This document shows positions 1 through 11,904 of a stretch of DNA of 24,010 nucleotides, piece after piece. Numbering within the stretch: position 1 is the stretch's first letter; each line of letters begins with the position of its first letter. Source of the DNA: CAIUVD01 sp044338255 (GTDB lineage: Bacteria; Planctomycetota; UBA11346); NCBI GenBank assembly GCA_044338255.1, contig JBIILZ010000062.1, forward strand, positions 1 to 24,010. The letters run 5' to 3'. The position numbers were made by a program, and so were the translations under genes. The notes beneath the pieces are model-generated. The model was not told the DNA's origin. It was given only the letters and a program-made list of their open reading frames with translations, and did no database searches.

Positions 1-3
1 AAA

Positions 4-113
4 ATCCAGGCAACGACCTACTTTCGCTGTAACACTATCATCGGCCCTGGCAGGCTTAACGGCCGTGTTCGGAATGGGAACGGGTGTGACTCTGCCGGTA
101 TGATCACCTGGAA
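4..113 (-). rRNA. rrf: 5S ribosomal RNA
   Basis: Read on the minus strand, this holds the 5S core with the conserved CCCGTTCCCATTCCGAACAC-type segment at about 66-88. The terminal helix is visible: TCCAGG at the 5' end (complement of 107-112) pairs with CCTGGA at the 3' end (complement of 5-10). It is the last gene of the rRNA operon and lies about 80 nt from the 23S end. The operon terminator would be off the left edge of the window. Ends are estimated from the helix, to within a few bases. Confidence 0.95.
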
Positions 114-159
114 ATGGAGAATTGTCAAAAGAACGTCTGTTTGCACAGAGTTAGTTTGG

Positions 160-190
160 CAACTCTAAAATCGAGGAACAGACACGTATG

Positions 191-193
<3 letters not shown>
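160..193 (-). repeat. 23S processing stem, 3' strand
   Basis: This 34-nt stretch is the reverse complement of 3081-3114 with 31 of 34 positions paired. Together they bracket 23S rRNA exactly, so the precursor would fold into a long stem closing the 23S loop, the usual RNase III substrate in bacteria. The pairing is seen in the sequence; the RNase III role is family knowledge. Confidence 0.85.
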
Positions 194-3080
<2,887 letters not shown>

Positions 3081-3114
3081 CGTCATACTTGTCTGTTCCA
3101 CGATTATAGAGTTG
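3081..3114 (-). repeat. 23S processing stem, 5' strand
   Basis: Partner of 160-193; on the minus strand it lies directly 5' of 23S. There are three mismatches in 34 positions. The rest of the tRNA-Ala to 23S spacer (3115-3230) holds a purine-rich run near 3206-3228 and no further feature that I can support. Confidence 0.85.
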
Positions 3115-3230
3115 TCAAAGTCAATCAGCCGTTGGAGTCGGAACTCGTTTGTGACGGGTTCGTCATCCTTCAGATGAAGGAAAATTGGTTATATGTCGAC
3201 GCTGAAGAGGAAGAAAAGAAAAAAAGAAGT

Positions 3231-3306
3231 TGGTGGAGGCAAGGAGATTCGAACTCCTGACATCTAGCTTGCAAAGCTAGCGCTCTACCAACTGAGCTAT
3301 GCCCCC
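3231..3306 (-). tRNA. tRNA-Ala (anticodon TGC)
   Basis: The minus strand folds as a full cloverleaf: acceptor GGGGGCA with TGCCTCC, D arm, anticodon stem CTAGC/GCTAG around loop TTTGCAA (anticodon TGC), and a T arm with GTTCGAATC. The acceptor contains the G3-U70 wobble pair, the known identity element of tRNA-Ala. The 3' CCA is encoded (3231-3233). It lies in the 16S-23S spacer, 45 bp from tRNA-Ile, the common bacterial arrangement. Confidence 0.97.
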
Positions 3307-3351
3307 AGCCGTGATCATCATAGTGATTACACTACAATGATCAGGTCGTTA

Positions 3352-3428
3352 TGGTGGGCATATCTGGACTCGAACCAGAGACCTCCCGCTTATCAGGCGG
3401 GTGCTCTAACCAACTGAGCTATATGCCC
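3352..3428 (-). tRNA. tRNA-Ile (anticodon GAT)
   Basis: Cloverleaf on the minus strand with acceptor GGGCATA/TATGCCC, anticodon stem CCCGC/GCGGG around loop CTGATAA (anticodon GAT), and T loop TTCGAGT. The 3' CCA is encoded (3352-3354). It is the first of two tRNAs in the 16S-23S spacer. Confidence 0.97.
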
Positions 3429-5288
<1,860 letters not shown>

Positions 5289-5683
5289 TGTTTGTTCTTG
5301 CTCTACATCATTACTTCATACCAAAATTCAAAAGAATTGATCTGAAGCGGTTGGTTGTCATGCGTCCCGAAGGACACACGACGGTGTGTTTCGTCTCCCT
5401 CTACAGCTATTGCGTTGTCAATCCGTTGCGCGTCTTGCGACTGAAGAGCGACTCGCGTCACCACTTCCATCACCACTTCGCAACCGGTCCAGCTTGGCTG
5501 GGGGGAAGACTTTGTCGGCCTTTCCCACCTCGTCAAGCACCGACTTTCTTGCGTCTGTCGGCCCCCTTTCCCGCGCTTCTTTTAGCTTTTGAGCCAGCTT
5601 TTTCAGCCAGCTCGTCGGCGGTGGGGCGGGCATCATGGAGCCCTCGTCCAACTGTCAATATCAGGTTTATAACCCGTGAAGAT
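5289..5683 (-). other. rRNA operon leader / upstream region
   Basis: A 395-bp gap between the stop of epmB and 16S, both on the minus strand. It should contain the rRNA promoter and leader. A TTGACA hexamer lies at 5653-5658 (complement) beside AT-rich sequence, and a second at 5416-5421. Neither has a good -10 at 16-18 bp. A TTG-started frame of 77 codons (5418-5651) is present, but I see no ribosome binding site and do not recognise the product, so I do not call it a gene. Confidence 0.5.
5632..5658 (-). promoter_or_regulatory. possible rRNA operon promoter
   Basis: On the minus strand TTGACA (complement of 5653-5658) is followed after 15 bp by CATGAT (complement of 5632-5637), which matches four of six positions of the -10 consensus. 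The spacing is short and the upstream TTATAAA stretch could be an UP-like element. This is the best candidate I see for an rRNA operon promoter, but it is weak. Confidence 0.2.
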
Positions 5684-6844
5684 TCACCAGCGGATTGGCG
5701 TTTTACCGGGGGAATTGGCAATTTCTCGGACCAGGCGCGGCACCAGGTAGCCGGGCAGACGGGCGGCGATGGTGCGCATCAGCTCCACCGCCCGCTGGTC
5801 GTCGACCAGGAAATGCCCCGCCCCCTGCACACGATCGAGCTGATGCAGATAATAAGGGATGATGCCGGCCGCGAATAAACCTTCGCTAAGGCCGCAGAGG
5901 ACCTCGGCATCATCGTTGACCCCGGCGAGGAGGACCGCTTGGCTGAGCATGGTCACCCCGGCGGCGCGCAGGCGACGACAAGCAACGATGACTTCCGGGG
6001 ATAATTCGCGGGGATGATTGACATGCACGACCATCACCGGCGCCAAGCGGCCGGCAGTGAACCAACTGATGAAATCCGGCGTGACCCGCGCCGGCAGGAC
6101 GATCGGCAGGCGGGTGTGGATGCGCAGACGCCGAAGGTGCGGGATCCCTGCTAGGTCATCGGCCAACGCTGACAGCTGCGCATCCGGCAAGGTCAGCGGA
6201 TCGCCACCCGACAGAAGCACTTCACTGATGTCGGCATGCTGCGTGAGGTAATCGATCGCCGGCCCCCACCAGCGCCGCCCACGCGGCAGGTCATCGTAGG
6301 GATAATGACGGCGGAAGCAGTACCGACAGTGCACGGCACAGGCGCCAGTGGTGACCAGCAGCGCCCGCCCCTGGTATTTATGCAACACCCCGGCGGTCGG
6401 GGTACACGTCGCCTCACTCAGGGGATCAGCGGTAAAACCAGGGAGCTCCTGCATCTCGTCGCCCAAGGGCACGACCTGGCGCAGCAAGGGGTCGGCGAGG
6501 TCGCCCGGCCGCATGCGAGCCACGAAGCTGCGCGGCACCATCAGACGGAAGCTCCCGGCGGCGGCCTTCGCCGCCGGCAGGGCCGCCGCCGGCAGGGCCA
6601 GGACGCGCCACAACTCCTCGACGTCGCGGATAGCATCGGCGAGCTGCGCCTGCCACGACGAGCCCGGCGCGACTTCCCGAAGACTTTCCGACAGGTTCCC
6701 CGGCGGAGCCGGCTGGGTACTAGCCTGGCCACGGTCGCCCGCTACGGTTCCGCCCTCGTTGCCGACAGGAAGACTGTCGGCGACCGTTCTATCCAAGGCC
6801 GCTTTGGCGGCATGATCATCTGACTGTAGTGTCAACGGAGGCAT
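5684..6844 (-). CDS. epmB: EF-P lysine 2,3-aminomutase-type radical SAM enzyme
   Basis: EpmB converts (S)-alpha-lysine to (R)-beta-lysine, which EpmA attaches to elongation factor P. The protein aligns by eye along the E. coli EpmB length. The N-terminal part holds SSWQAQLADAIRDV near residues 62-75. The radical SAM motif CAVHCRYC gives cluster cysteines C169, C173 and C176, followed by FRRHYPY. LSGGDPL, RLRIHTRLPIV and PYYLHQLDRVQGAGHF follow. SPGKTPIRW at the extreme C-terminus carries the probable PLP lysine K381. The first 50 residues have no counterpart in E. coli EpmB and overlap the efp upstream region. The ATG at 6844 sits inside the efp Shine-Dalgarno, so the true start may lie further in (a GTG or TTG). 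Divergent from efp. Confidence 0.9.
   Translation of the reverse strand: MPPLTLQSDDHAAKAALDRTVADSLPVGNEGGTVAGDRGQASTQPAPPGNLSESLREVAPGSSWQAQLADAIRDVEELWRVLALPAAALPAAKAAAGSFRLMVPRSFVARMRPGDLADPLLRQVVPLGDEMQELPGFTADPLSEATCTPTAGVLHKYQGRALLVTTGACAVHCRYCFRRHYPYDDLPRGRRWWGPAIDYLTQHADISEVLLSGGDPLTLPDAQLSALADDLAGIPHLRRLRIHTRLPIVLPARVTPDFISWFTAGRLAPVMVVHVNHPRELSPEVIVACRRLRAAGVTMLSQAVLLAGVNDDAEVLCGLSEGLFAAGIIPYYLHQLDRVQGAGHFLVDDQRAVELMRTIAARLPGYLVPRLVREIANSPGKTPIRW
6761..6781. promoter_or_regulatory. inverted repeat upstream of efp
   Basis: GCCGACAG (6761-6768), loop GAAGA, CTGTCGGC (6774-6781): a perfect 8-bp inverted repeat. It lies 66 bp before the efp start and inside the annotated 5' part of epmB. 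It could be an operator, an RNA hairpin in the efp leader, or chance in coding sequence. No promoter hexamers of good quality are evident beside it. Confidence 0.3.
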
Positions 6845-6847
6845 CCC

Positions 6848-7417
6848 ATGGGTTCCATCAATATCGGTGAAGTCGGCAAAGGCACCCGCCTGATCTTCGA
6901 CAACTACCCCTGGCTGGTGCTCGAAGTGAACTTCGTGAAACCAGGTAAGGGGAACGCGTTCTACAAGCTGCGCGTGATCAACCTGGTGATCGGTACGACC
7001 CTCGAGAAGACGCTGCGCGGCGGCGAAAAGGTCGAAACGGCTGACGTCGCGGACGCGAACATGCAGTTCTTGTACTCCGACGCCAATGGATTCGTGTTCA
7101 TGGATCAGCAGAGCTACGAGCAGCTCTCGATCCCCAGCAAGATCGTCGGCGAGGTCAAAGACTTCCTGCTCGAAAACATGGAGTGCTCGGTCACGCTGTG
7201 GAACGGCGAACCGATCCAGGTCCGTCTACCCAACACCGTGACCATGGAAATCGACTACACCGAGCCAGCGATCAAGGGTGATACCCAGAGCCGCGTGATG
7301 AAGATGGCCAAGCTCAAAGGCACCGGCGCCGAGATCGCCGTGCCGATCTTCCTCGCCATCGGCGAGAAGATCACGATCAACACACAGACGCGTGAATATT
7401 CCGGCCGCGCGAAGTAA
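6848..7417 (+). CDS. efp: Translation elongation factor P
   Basis: EF-P binds between the P and E sites and relieves ribosome stalling at consecutive prolines. The protein is 189 aa, the family's usual length, with the three beta-barrel layout. The N-terminal domain loop FVKPGKGNAF puts Lys34 at the tip, the position that EpmA modifies with beta-lysine in E. coli. VTLWNGEPIQV and the C-terminal GEKITINTQTREYSGRAK are also diagnostic. The start is set by GGAGG at 6837-6841, six bases before ATG. Its modification genes flank it on both sides. It is followed by an intrinsic terminator, suggesting higher expression than epmA. Confidence 0.98.
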   Translation: MGSINIGEVGKGTRLIFDNYPWLVLEVNFVKPGKGNAFYKLRVINLVIGTTLEKTLRGGEKVETADVADANMQFLYSDANGFVFMDQQSYEQLSIPSKIVGEVKDFLLENMECSVTLWNGEPIQVRLPNTVTMEIDYTEPAIKGDTQSRVMKMAKLKGTGAEIAVPIFLAIGEKITINTQTREYSGRAK

Positions 7418-7445
7418 TTCGACGCCTGTTTCTGAGCGAACCGCG

Positions 7446-7485
7446 GACGCGGGCGGGCCATCAGGCCGGCCCGCGTCGTTCTTTT
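7446..7485 (+). terminator. Intrinsic terminator between efp and epmA
   Basis: Stem GACGCGGGCGGGCC (7446-7459), loop ATCA, GGCCGGCCCGCGTC (7464-7477), with 13 of 14 positions paired, followed by GTTCTTTT. This is a strong GC hairpin with a T-rich tail 28 bp after the efp stop. It would end most efp transcripts and leave epmA to read-through or its own promoter. Confidence 0.8.
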
Positions 7486-7507
7486 GCCAATGCCCAGGGG
7501 ATTGCAC

Positions 7508-8500
7508 ATGGATGCCGATTCACCGCTCCGCGAAGCTTCGACCACCGCCGTCACCTGGCGCCCGACCGCGACCCTGCCTACGCTGCAGAAGCGCGCCGAA
7601 TTGCTCGCGCAGGTGCGGATGTTCTTCCAACAACGGGCGGTCCTCGAAGTCGACGTGCCAGTGCTGCAAGGCGGCGCCAATCTCGATCCCAGCGTCGAAC
7701 CCTTCAGCGTCCTGACCCCTGATGGCAGGCGGTTTCTGCCCACCAGCCCCGAACATCCGCTCAAGCGTCTGGTGGCGGCCGGCTATGGCGCGGTGTGGGC
7801 TATGGCGCCGGTCTTCCGCGCCCATGAGAAGGGACGCCGCCACGCCCCGGAATTCCGCATGCTCGAGTGGTACCGTCCGGGTTGGGATGACCGAAAGCTG
7901 CTGCCCGAAGTCCTGGACCTCTTCGATACCGTGACCGGACTGGGCACCAACCATGAGGTGCTCGGCTACCGCGACGCATTCCGCCGTTTCGTCGGCATTG
8001 ATCCGGTCCACGTCACCACGGCCGAACTGGTGCGCCTCATGGGAGAACAAGCCAGTGTCGCCGTTTCCAGCGACGGTACCGTCGATCGCCTGGTGGCCCT
8101 GGATCTGCTGTTGAGCGAACGCATCGAACCGCACCTGGGTCGGGGGCAATGGACGGTCCTCACTGATTACCCGCTGCATGTCGCCGCTCAGGCGCGCCTG
8201 CGCGCGGATGACGACGAGCAACCGGTGGCGGCACGTTTCGAGATCTACCGCGATGGGCTGGAGTTGGCGAACGGCTATTGGGAGCTGACCGACGCCAACG
8301 AATTGACCGGACGCCTTGCCGCTGAACAGGCCAAGCGCGACGACGCGACCCTCGCCCGCGACCAGCGTTTCGAAGCCGCCATGGCCCATGGCCTGCCTGA
8401 TTGCGCGGGCGTCGCGGTCGGCTTCGATCGGCTACTGATGATCGCCCTCGGACTGGCCACCGTATCCGAAACCCAGGCCTTCGCCGCCGGCAACGAATAA
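7508..8500 (+). CDS. epmA: EF-P (R)-beta-lysine ligase, LysRS-like
   Basis: EpmA (also called PoxA, GenX or YjeA) is a truncated class II lysyl-tRNA synthetase that ligates beta-lysine to Lys34 of EF-P. The product is about 330 aa, with no anticodon-binding domain, as expected for EpmA. Visible are motif 1 (FFQQRAVLEVDVPVL), the TSPEHPLKRLVAAG segment, motif 2 (APVFRAHEKGRRHAPEFRML), ELANGYWELTDA and motif 3 (GVAVGFDRLLMIALG). The start is ATG 7508, with AGGGG at 7496-7500 in front. Upstream TTG 7484 and ATG 7490 lie in or just after the terminator tract and are less likely. Convergent with the kinase gene, with a 14-bp gap. Confidence 0.95.
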   Translation: MDADSPLREASTTAVTWRPTATLPTLQKRAELLAQVRMFFQQRAVLEVDVPVLQGGANLDPSVEPFSVLTPDGRRFLPTSPEHPLKRLVAAGYGAVWAMAPVFRAHEKGRRHAPEFRMLEWYRPGWDDRKLLPEVLDLFDTVTGLGTNHEVLGYRDAFRRFVGIDPVHVTTAELVRLMGEQASVAVSSDGTVDRLVALDLLLSERIEPHLGRGQWTVLTDYPLHVAAQARLRADDDEQPVAARFEIYRDGLELANGYWELTDANELTGRLAAEQAKRDDATLARDQRFEAAMAHGLPDCAGVAVGFDRLLMIALGLATVSETQAFAAGNE

Positions 8501-8514
8501 GAGGTCAGCAGCCC

Positions 8515-9600
8515 TCAGATCGCGTGCCCAGGACCGAATTCGGAGGCATCGGCGCCCTGCATGCGCAGGCGCTGGATGAACTGGCGCAGGACGCGATTGG
8601 CGAGGCTGATGTCGGCGACGCGGTGCTTGAGGTCACAGGTCGAATTGTAGATCAGGCTGTCGAAGGTGATGTCGCCGGTGGTCTGGAAACCGCGGCGGTC
8701 GTTGGCGGCGATGGCCTTCAGCAAGGCCCGCTGGCTGGCCAAGGGATCCTTGAGACCGGTGATCGCCCAGGCGAACGGATGCCGCCCGGTCACCACTTCG
8801 AAGACCATCATCGCCCATGAATAGACATCGCCGCGGGTATCCACGAGCGTTTCCTTCTCACCGGTGAGGGCGAAGAAAGCCTGTTCCGGGCTGGCATACT
8901 TGGGCGTCAGCAAGACGTTTTCACGCGTCGAGCGCCGCGAACGCCAGCGGGCGATGCCGAAGTCGGCGATCTTGCCCTGGCCGGGCCCGAAAATCAGGAT
9001 GTTCTGCGGTTTGATGTCGCGATGGGCGACAAAGTGGTCGTGGGCTTCCTTGATACCTTCGGTGGCGTTGGCCACGGCCTCGAGCATGCCGACGCGATCC
9101 AGCCCGGGCAGCGGGCGCTTAGCGCGCATGACCTGATCGAGCGAGCCGAAACGGGCGCGCTCGGTGATCATGAACGGCAGCAAGGTCAGCGGGAAGAATT
9201 CGCGCAGCTCGTCGGCGAGATCGTCGGGCAATTCAGCATCACCGTATTCAATGACCTGCAGGATCGCCTTCGAGCGGCGCGAGAGGATCATGGTCTTCTC
9301 GCATTCAACTTTGAACGCCCCGAAGGCGGCGACGGCATCGTTGATGTCGGCCACCGCCGGCGCGAAGATCTTCACGGCGACGTCTTCGCCATGGTACAGA
9401 CCGGCATAAACGACCGTCTCCTTGCTCGGTTTCGCGAGCGGATCGGTCAGACGGATGTGCTGAGCGAGGAAGACTTCCTTCAGCGTGGCCTCGAACGCCG
9501 CCTGATGGACGCGGCGTTTGCTGAGGATTTCACCGGCGGTGAGCACCGCCGTGGTCGTATCGAGACCTTCGCTTAGCGATGTAGTATTTGCGTCGAGCAT
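8515..9600 (-). CDS. Soluble Hanks-type Ser/Thr protein kinase
   Basis: A 361-aa protein kinase with no membrane segment and no sensor domain that I can recognise. Kinase landmarks are in order: VAVKIF (K77, ATP lysine), HRDIKPQNIL (catalytic D195), ADFGIA (metal-binding D213), PKYASPEQ (P+1/APE-type segment) and DVYSWAMMVFEVVTGRHPF. About 50 residues precede the N-lobe and 60 follow the conserved core. All key residues are present, so it should be active. Last gene of a tight minus-strand operon, starting 3 nt after the stop of the LigD_N-like gene. GGGAGG lies about 15 nt before the ATG, rather far. Substrate unknown. Confidence 0.92.
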   Translation of the reverse strand: MLDANTTSLSEGLDTTTAVLTAGEILSKRRVHQAAFEATLKEVFLAQHIRLTDPLAKPSKETVVYAGLYHGEDVAVKIFAPAVADINDAVAAFGAFKVECEKTMILSRRSKAILQVIEYGDAELPDDLADELREFFPLTLLPFMITERARFGSLDQVMRAKRPLPGLDRVGMLEAVANATEGIKEAHDHFVAHRDIKPQNILIFGPGQGKIADFGIARWRSRRSTRENVLLTPKYASPEQAFFALTGEKETLVDTRGDVYSWAMMVFEVVTGRHPFAWAITGLKDPLASQRALLKAIAANDRRGFQTTGDITFDSLIYNSTCDLKHRVADISLANRVLRQFIQRLRMQGADASEFGPGHAI

Positions 9601-9603
9601 GAA

Positions 9604-9927
9604 TTAGCCAGACAGCCTCCCGATGTTGAAGAGAGGTACAACCCGCAACCCGCAACGACGAAACGCCCAATGGCCAAATTTCCACGTTGAACGTGACCAA
9701 GTCAACATCCCACGCCAAACCGGCTTGACCGTGCCGCGGTTACCACGGACCGGGCCTGAAAAGTTCAGATAGTACCGACGATGGGCGGCGGCCGGTGACC
9801 ACTGCCAGCGGCCGCGCTCATGGGCCATGCGCCACGTCGGGCAGCGCGGGCCGGCGGCGACAATCAGGTCGTAATGGGTCGGACCATAGCCACGGTGACG
9901 CACCAACGTTGCATGATGGCGCGGCAT
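9604..9927 (-). CDS. Stand-alone LigD_N-like (3'-phosphoesterase domain) protein
   Basis: A 107-aa basic protein. GPTHYDLIVAAGPRCPTWRM, HRRYYLNFSGPVRGNRG and VKPVWRG fit the pattern of the DNA polymerase/ligase N-terminal domain (LigD_N, 3'-phosphoesterase family), which removes 3' blocking groups in bacterial end joining. H18 in THYDL matches the conserved HYD motif, and the YLNFSGPVRGNRG block is typical of short stand-alone members known from planctomycetes. No polymerase or ligase domain is attached. It begins 3 nt after the Trm112-like stop and ends 3 nt before the kinase. Catalysis is not proven from sequence. No clear ribosome binding site is seen, so translational coupling is likely. 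Confidence 0.7.
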   Translation of the reverse strand: MPRHHATLVRHRGYGPTHYDLIVAAGPRCPTWRMAHERGRWQWSPAAAHRRYYLNFSGPVRGNRGTVKPVWRGMLTWSRSTWKFGHWAFRRCGLRVVPLFNIGRLSG

Positions 9928-9930
9928 CGT

Positions 9931-10191
9931 TCAACGATGACGGGCTTGAACTGCCGCGACGCCAGCCCCTACCGGACCATCGCCAGCCATCAGCCGCTGC
10001 CACTCAGCGGACTCGACGACCTCGGATTCTTCGAGCAGCATCACCGGGATGCCATCGTCGATGCGATAGACCCGACGCGTGGTCGGGCAGGTCGAGACCA
10101 ACCGTTTACCCACCAGCTTCAAGGGTTTCCGCGATTCCGGGCAGACCAATAAGTCGAAAAGATCAGGGGCGAACGGCAGTGAATCAGTCAT
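9931..10191 (-). CDS. Trm112-like / YcaR-family small protein
   Basis: An 86-aa protein that resembles the YcaR (UPF0434)/Trm112 family: FDLLVCPESRKPLKLVGKRL, then STCPTTRRVYRIDDGIPVML. Trm112 proteins bind and stabilise methyltransferases and other partners. The family often has a zinc ribbon with CPxC and a second cysteine pair. Here the first pair is reduced to CPES and only one further cysteine remains, so zinc binding is unlikely. The C-terminal 25 residues are variable. The ATG at 10191 is chosen because homology begins soon after it. A long overlapping frame continuing upstream on this strand is a shadow of the DHH gene. First gene of the operon that includes the kinase. Confidence 0.75.
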   Translation of the reverse strand: MTDSLPFAPDLFDLLVCPESRKPLKLVGKRLVSTCPTTRRVYRIDDGIPVMLLEESEVVESAEWQRLMAGDGPVGAGVAAVQARHR

Positions 10192-10308
10192 AAGGGGCTC
10201 GTAAGTTGGGCCTGCACGGTGCGTGGCGGGGCCAAGGCGGGGAAGCAGGCGATGAACACGTGCCAGGGAAGGTTGTAAGAGACTCCGGAGCCGTATCGTG
10301 TCCGGCCC

Positions 10309-11892
10309 ATGGCCAACGAGGCCGCTTCCAGTCTGAACAGTCTCCCTGAGGGTCAACGGAACGGCAGCCCCGCGCGCAAGCCGCGCCGGCGGCGTGCGAC
10401 CGGCCGCGACACCGCCCGCCGTCGGCCGACGGTACTGCCCCGCCCCGAGCACATCACCGTCATCGGCCACAACAGCCGTACGCTCGAGACCGTCGGTCTC
10501 TTCGTCGGTACCGGCCTGCCGGTGCGGGTCTATACCACCAATCCCAATCTCGAAATGCAGCTCGCGCCCTATCCCGGGGTCACGACCACGCTCATCACCG
10601 ACGTCTATGCCCAGGCGCCGCGCGATCTGCCGCCGCCGCCGTATGTCATCACCGTCGACACCGTCGCCGATAGCGAGCGCATCGGCAGTTGGCTGCCAGA
10701 AACCTGGTCGCAATTCCTGGTCCGCGGCACCAACCGGGCACGCAAGCATCCGCCCGGCTTCCTGACCCTGCCCGGCCTGGATCATGAGGACCGTCCAGTG
10801 ATCATGCGCCGCCTGGCGTCGCTGGCCCTGCTCGATCGCCTGTGCGCCCTGGCCCGTACCGCCAGCAAACCATTGATCCTGCTCTATGGCGATCCCGATC
10901 CCGATGCCATCGGCGCCGCCCTCGGCTTGGCGACGTTGTGGAAACGCGCCGGCGTCGATTGCCAGATCCGCTATACCGGCGAAGTCCAGCGCTATCAGAA
11001 CAAGCTGCTGCTGACCTATCTCAAAAAGGGCATCGTCCGCCTGCATGACGATGAACAGGCCGAATCCGACCTCATCGCGGTGGTCGATGCCCAGCCCGGC
11101 TTCTGGCACGAAGATCGGCCACCGGCGCGGGTCATCATCGACCACCATCCCGAAAAAGACGGCACCCGCGGCTGCGACTTCGTCGACCTGCGGCCGGAAT
11201 ATGGCGCGACTTCGAGCATGGTCACCGAGTACCTGCTCGATGCCGAAGTTCCCATCGACCGCAAGCTGGCCACCGCCCTGATCTATGGCATCGCCACCGA
11301 TACCGACGACCTCAAGCGCCATACCCATGCCGCCGATATCGCCGCCTTCGAAGCCCTGCATCAGCGCGCCGATCGGACCTTCCTGTCGCGCCTCGAAAAA
11401 AGCCAGATCCCGCCGGCGGTGCTCGATCATATCGCCTGGGGCATCAGCCATCGCGTGGTCTATCGTGATCTGGCGGTGGTACATTTCGGCGCCGTACCCA
11501 CCGCCGACGTCCTGGTGCAGGTCGCCGACCTGCTGCTGCTGACCTATGGCATAACCTGGATCGTCTGCGCGGGGGTTATTTCCAAGCCCGCCGATAAGGG
11601 AGGCCGGCGGCTGGTCGTGGTCTTCCGTGGCGATGGTTTTCAGCAGGACGTCGGACGGCGCGCGACCTTGGCCTTCGCCAAGCTCGGCTCGGCCGGCGGA
11701 CATCGCACCATGGGCCGGGCCGAGGTGCCCTTGGATGACGACGTCAGCGTCGCCGACACCGTGCCACTGCTGGTCGATCATCTCTTCGCGCGCATGTCGC
11801 CGGCGCGGCGGCGGCGCTTCAGCCGGACCCTGGTCAGCCATCTGGCGGCACCGCGTCCGGCCGATCCCGATGAATTCGAACTGTCGACCTGA
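10309..11892 (+). CDS. DHH-family phosphoesterase with N-terminal Rossmann-like domain
   Basis: A 527-aa predicted phosphoesterase. Residues 1-45 are basic and low in complexity. Residues 48-145 (ITVIGHNSRTLETVGLFVG, VRVYTTNP, VITVDTV) look like a TrkA-N/Rossmann fold lacking a classic GxGxxG. The DHH domain follows: GDPDPDAIG (D195, D197, D199), VVDAQPG (D260), IIDHHPE (D278, H279, H280) and GIATDTDD (D331), the metal-binding residues of NrnA/RecJ-like enzymes. The C-terminal DHHA1-type segment holds GGHRTMGRAEV near residue 466. Likely substrates are nanoRNA, pAp or cyclic dinucleotide products, but sequence does not decide. It diverges from the Trm112-like gene across 117 bp and is followed by the small gene at 11905. 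Confidence 0.85.
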   Translation: MANEAASSLNSLPEGQRNGSPARKPRRRRATGRDTARRRPTVLPRPEHITVIGHNSRTLETVGLFVGTGLPVRVYTTNPNLEMQLAPYPGVTTTLITDVYAQAPRDLPPPPYVITVDTVADSERIGSWLPETWSQFLVRGTNRARKHPPGFLTLPGLDHEDRPVIMRRLASLALLDRLCALARTASKPLILLYGDPDPDAIGAALGLATLWKRAGVDCQIRYTGEVQRYQNKLLLTYLKKGIVRLHDDEQAESDLIAVVDAQPGFWHEDRPPARVIIDHHPEKDGTRGCDFVDLRPEYGATSSMVTEYLLDAEVPIDRKLATALIYGIATDTDDLKRHTHAADIAAFEALHQRADRTFLSRLEKSQIPPAVLDHIAWGISHRVVYRDLAVVHFGAVPTADVLVQVADLLLLTYGITWIVCAGVISKPADKGGRRLVVVFRGDGFQQDVGRRATLAFAKLGSAGGHRTMGRAEVPLDDDVSVADTVPLLVDHLFARMSPARRRRFSRTLVSHLAAPRPADPDEFELST

Positions 11893-11904
11893 AGGGAGCG
11901 CGTG

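Noticed and set aside
5416..5421. Second TTGACA hexamer in the rRNA leader
   Set aside because: No acceptable -10 element at 16-18 bp downstream on the minus strand.
5418..5651. 77-codon frame with TTG start in the rRNA leader (minus)
   Set aside because: No ribosome binding site, no recognised family, and it lies where the rRNA promoter and leader should be.
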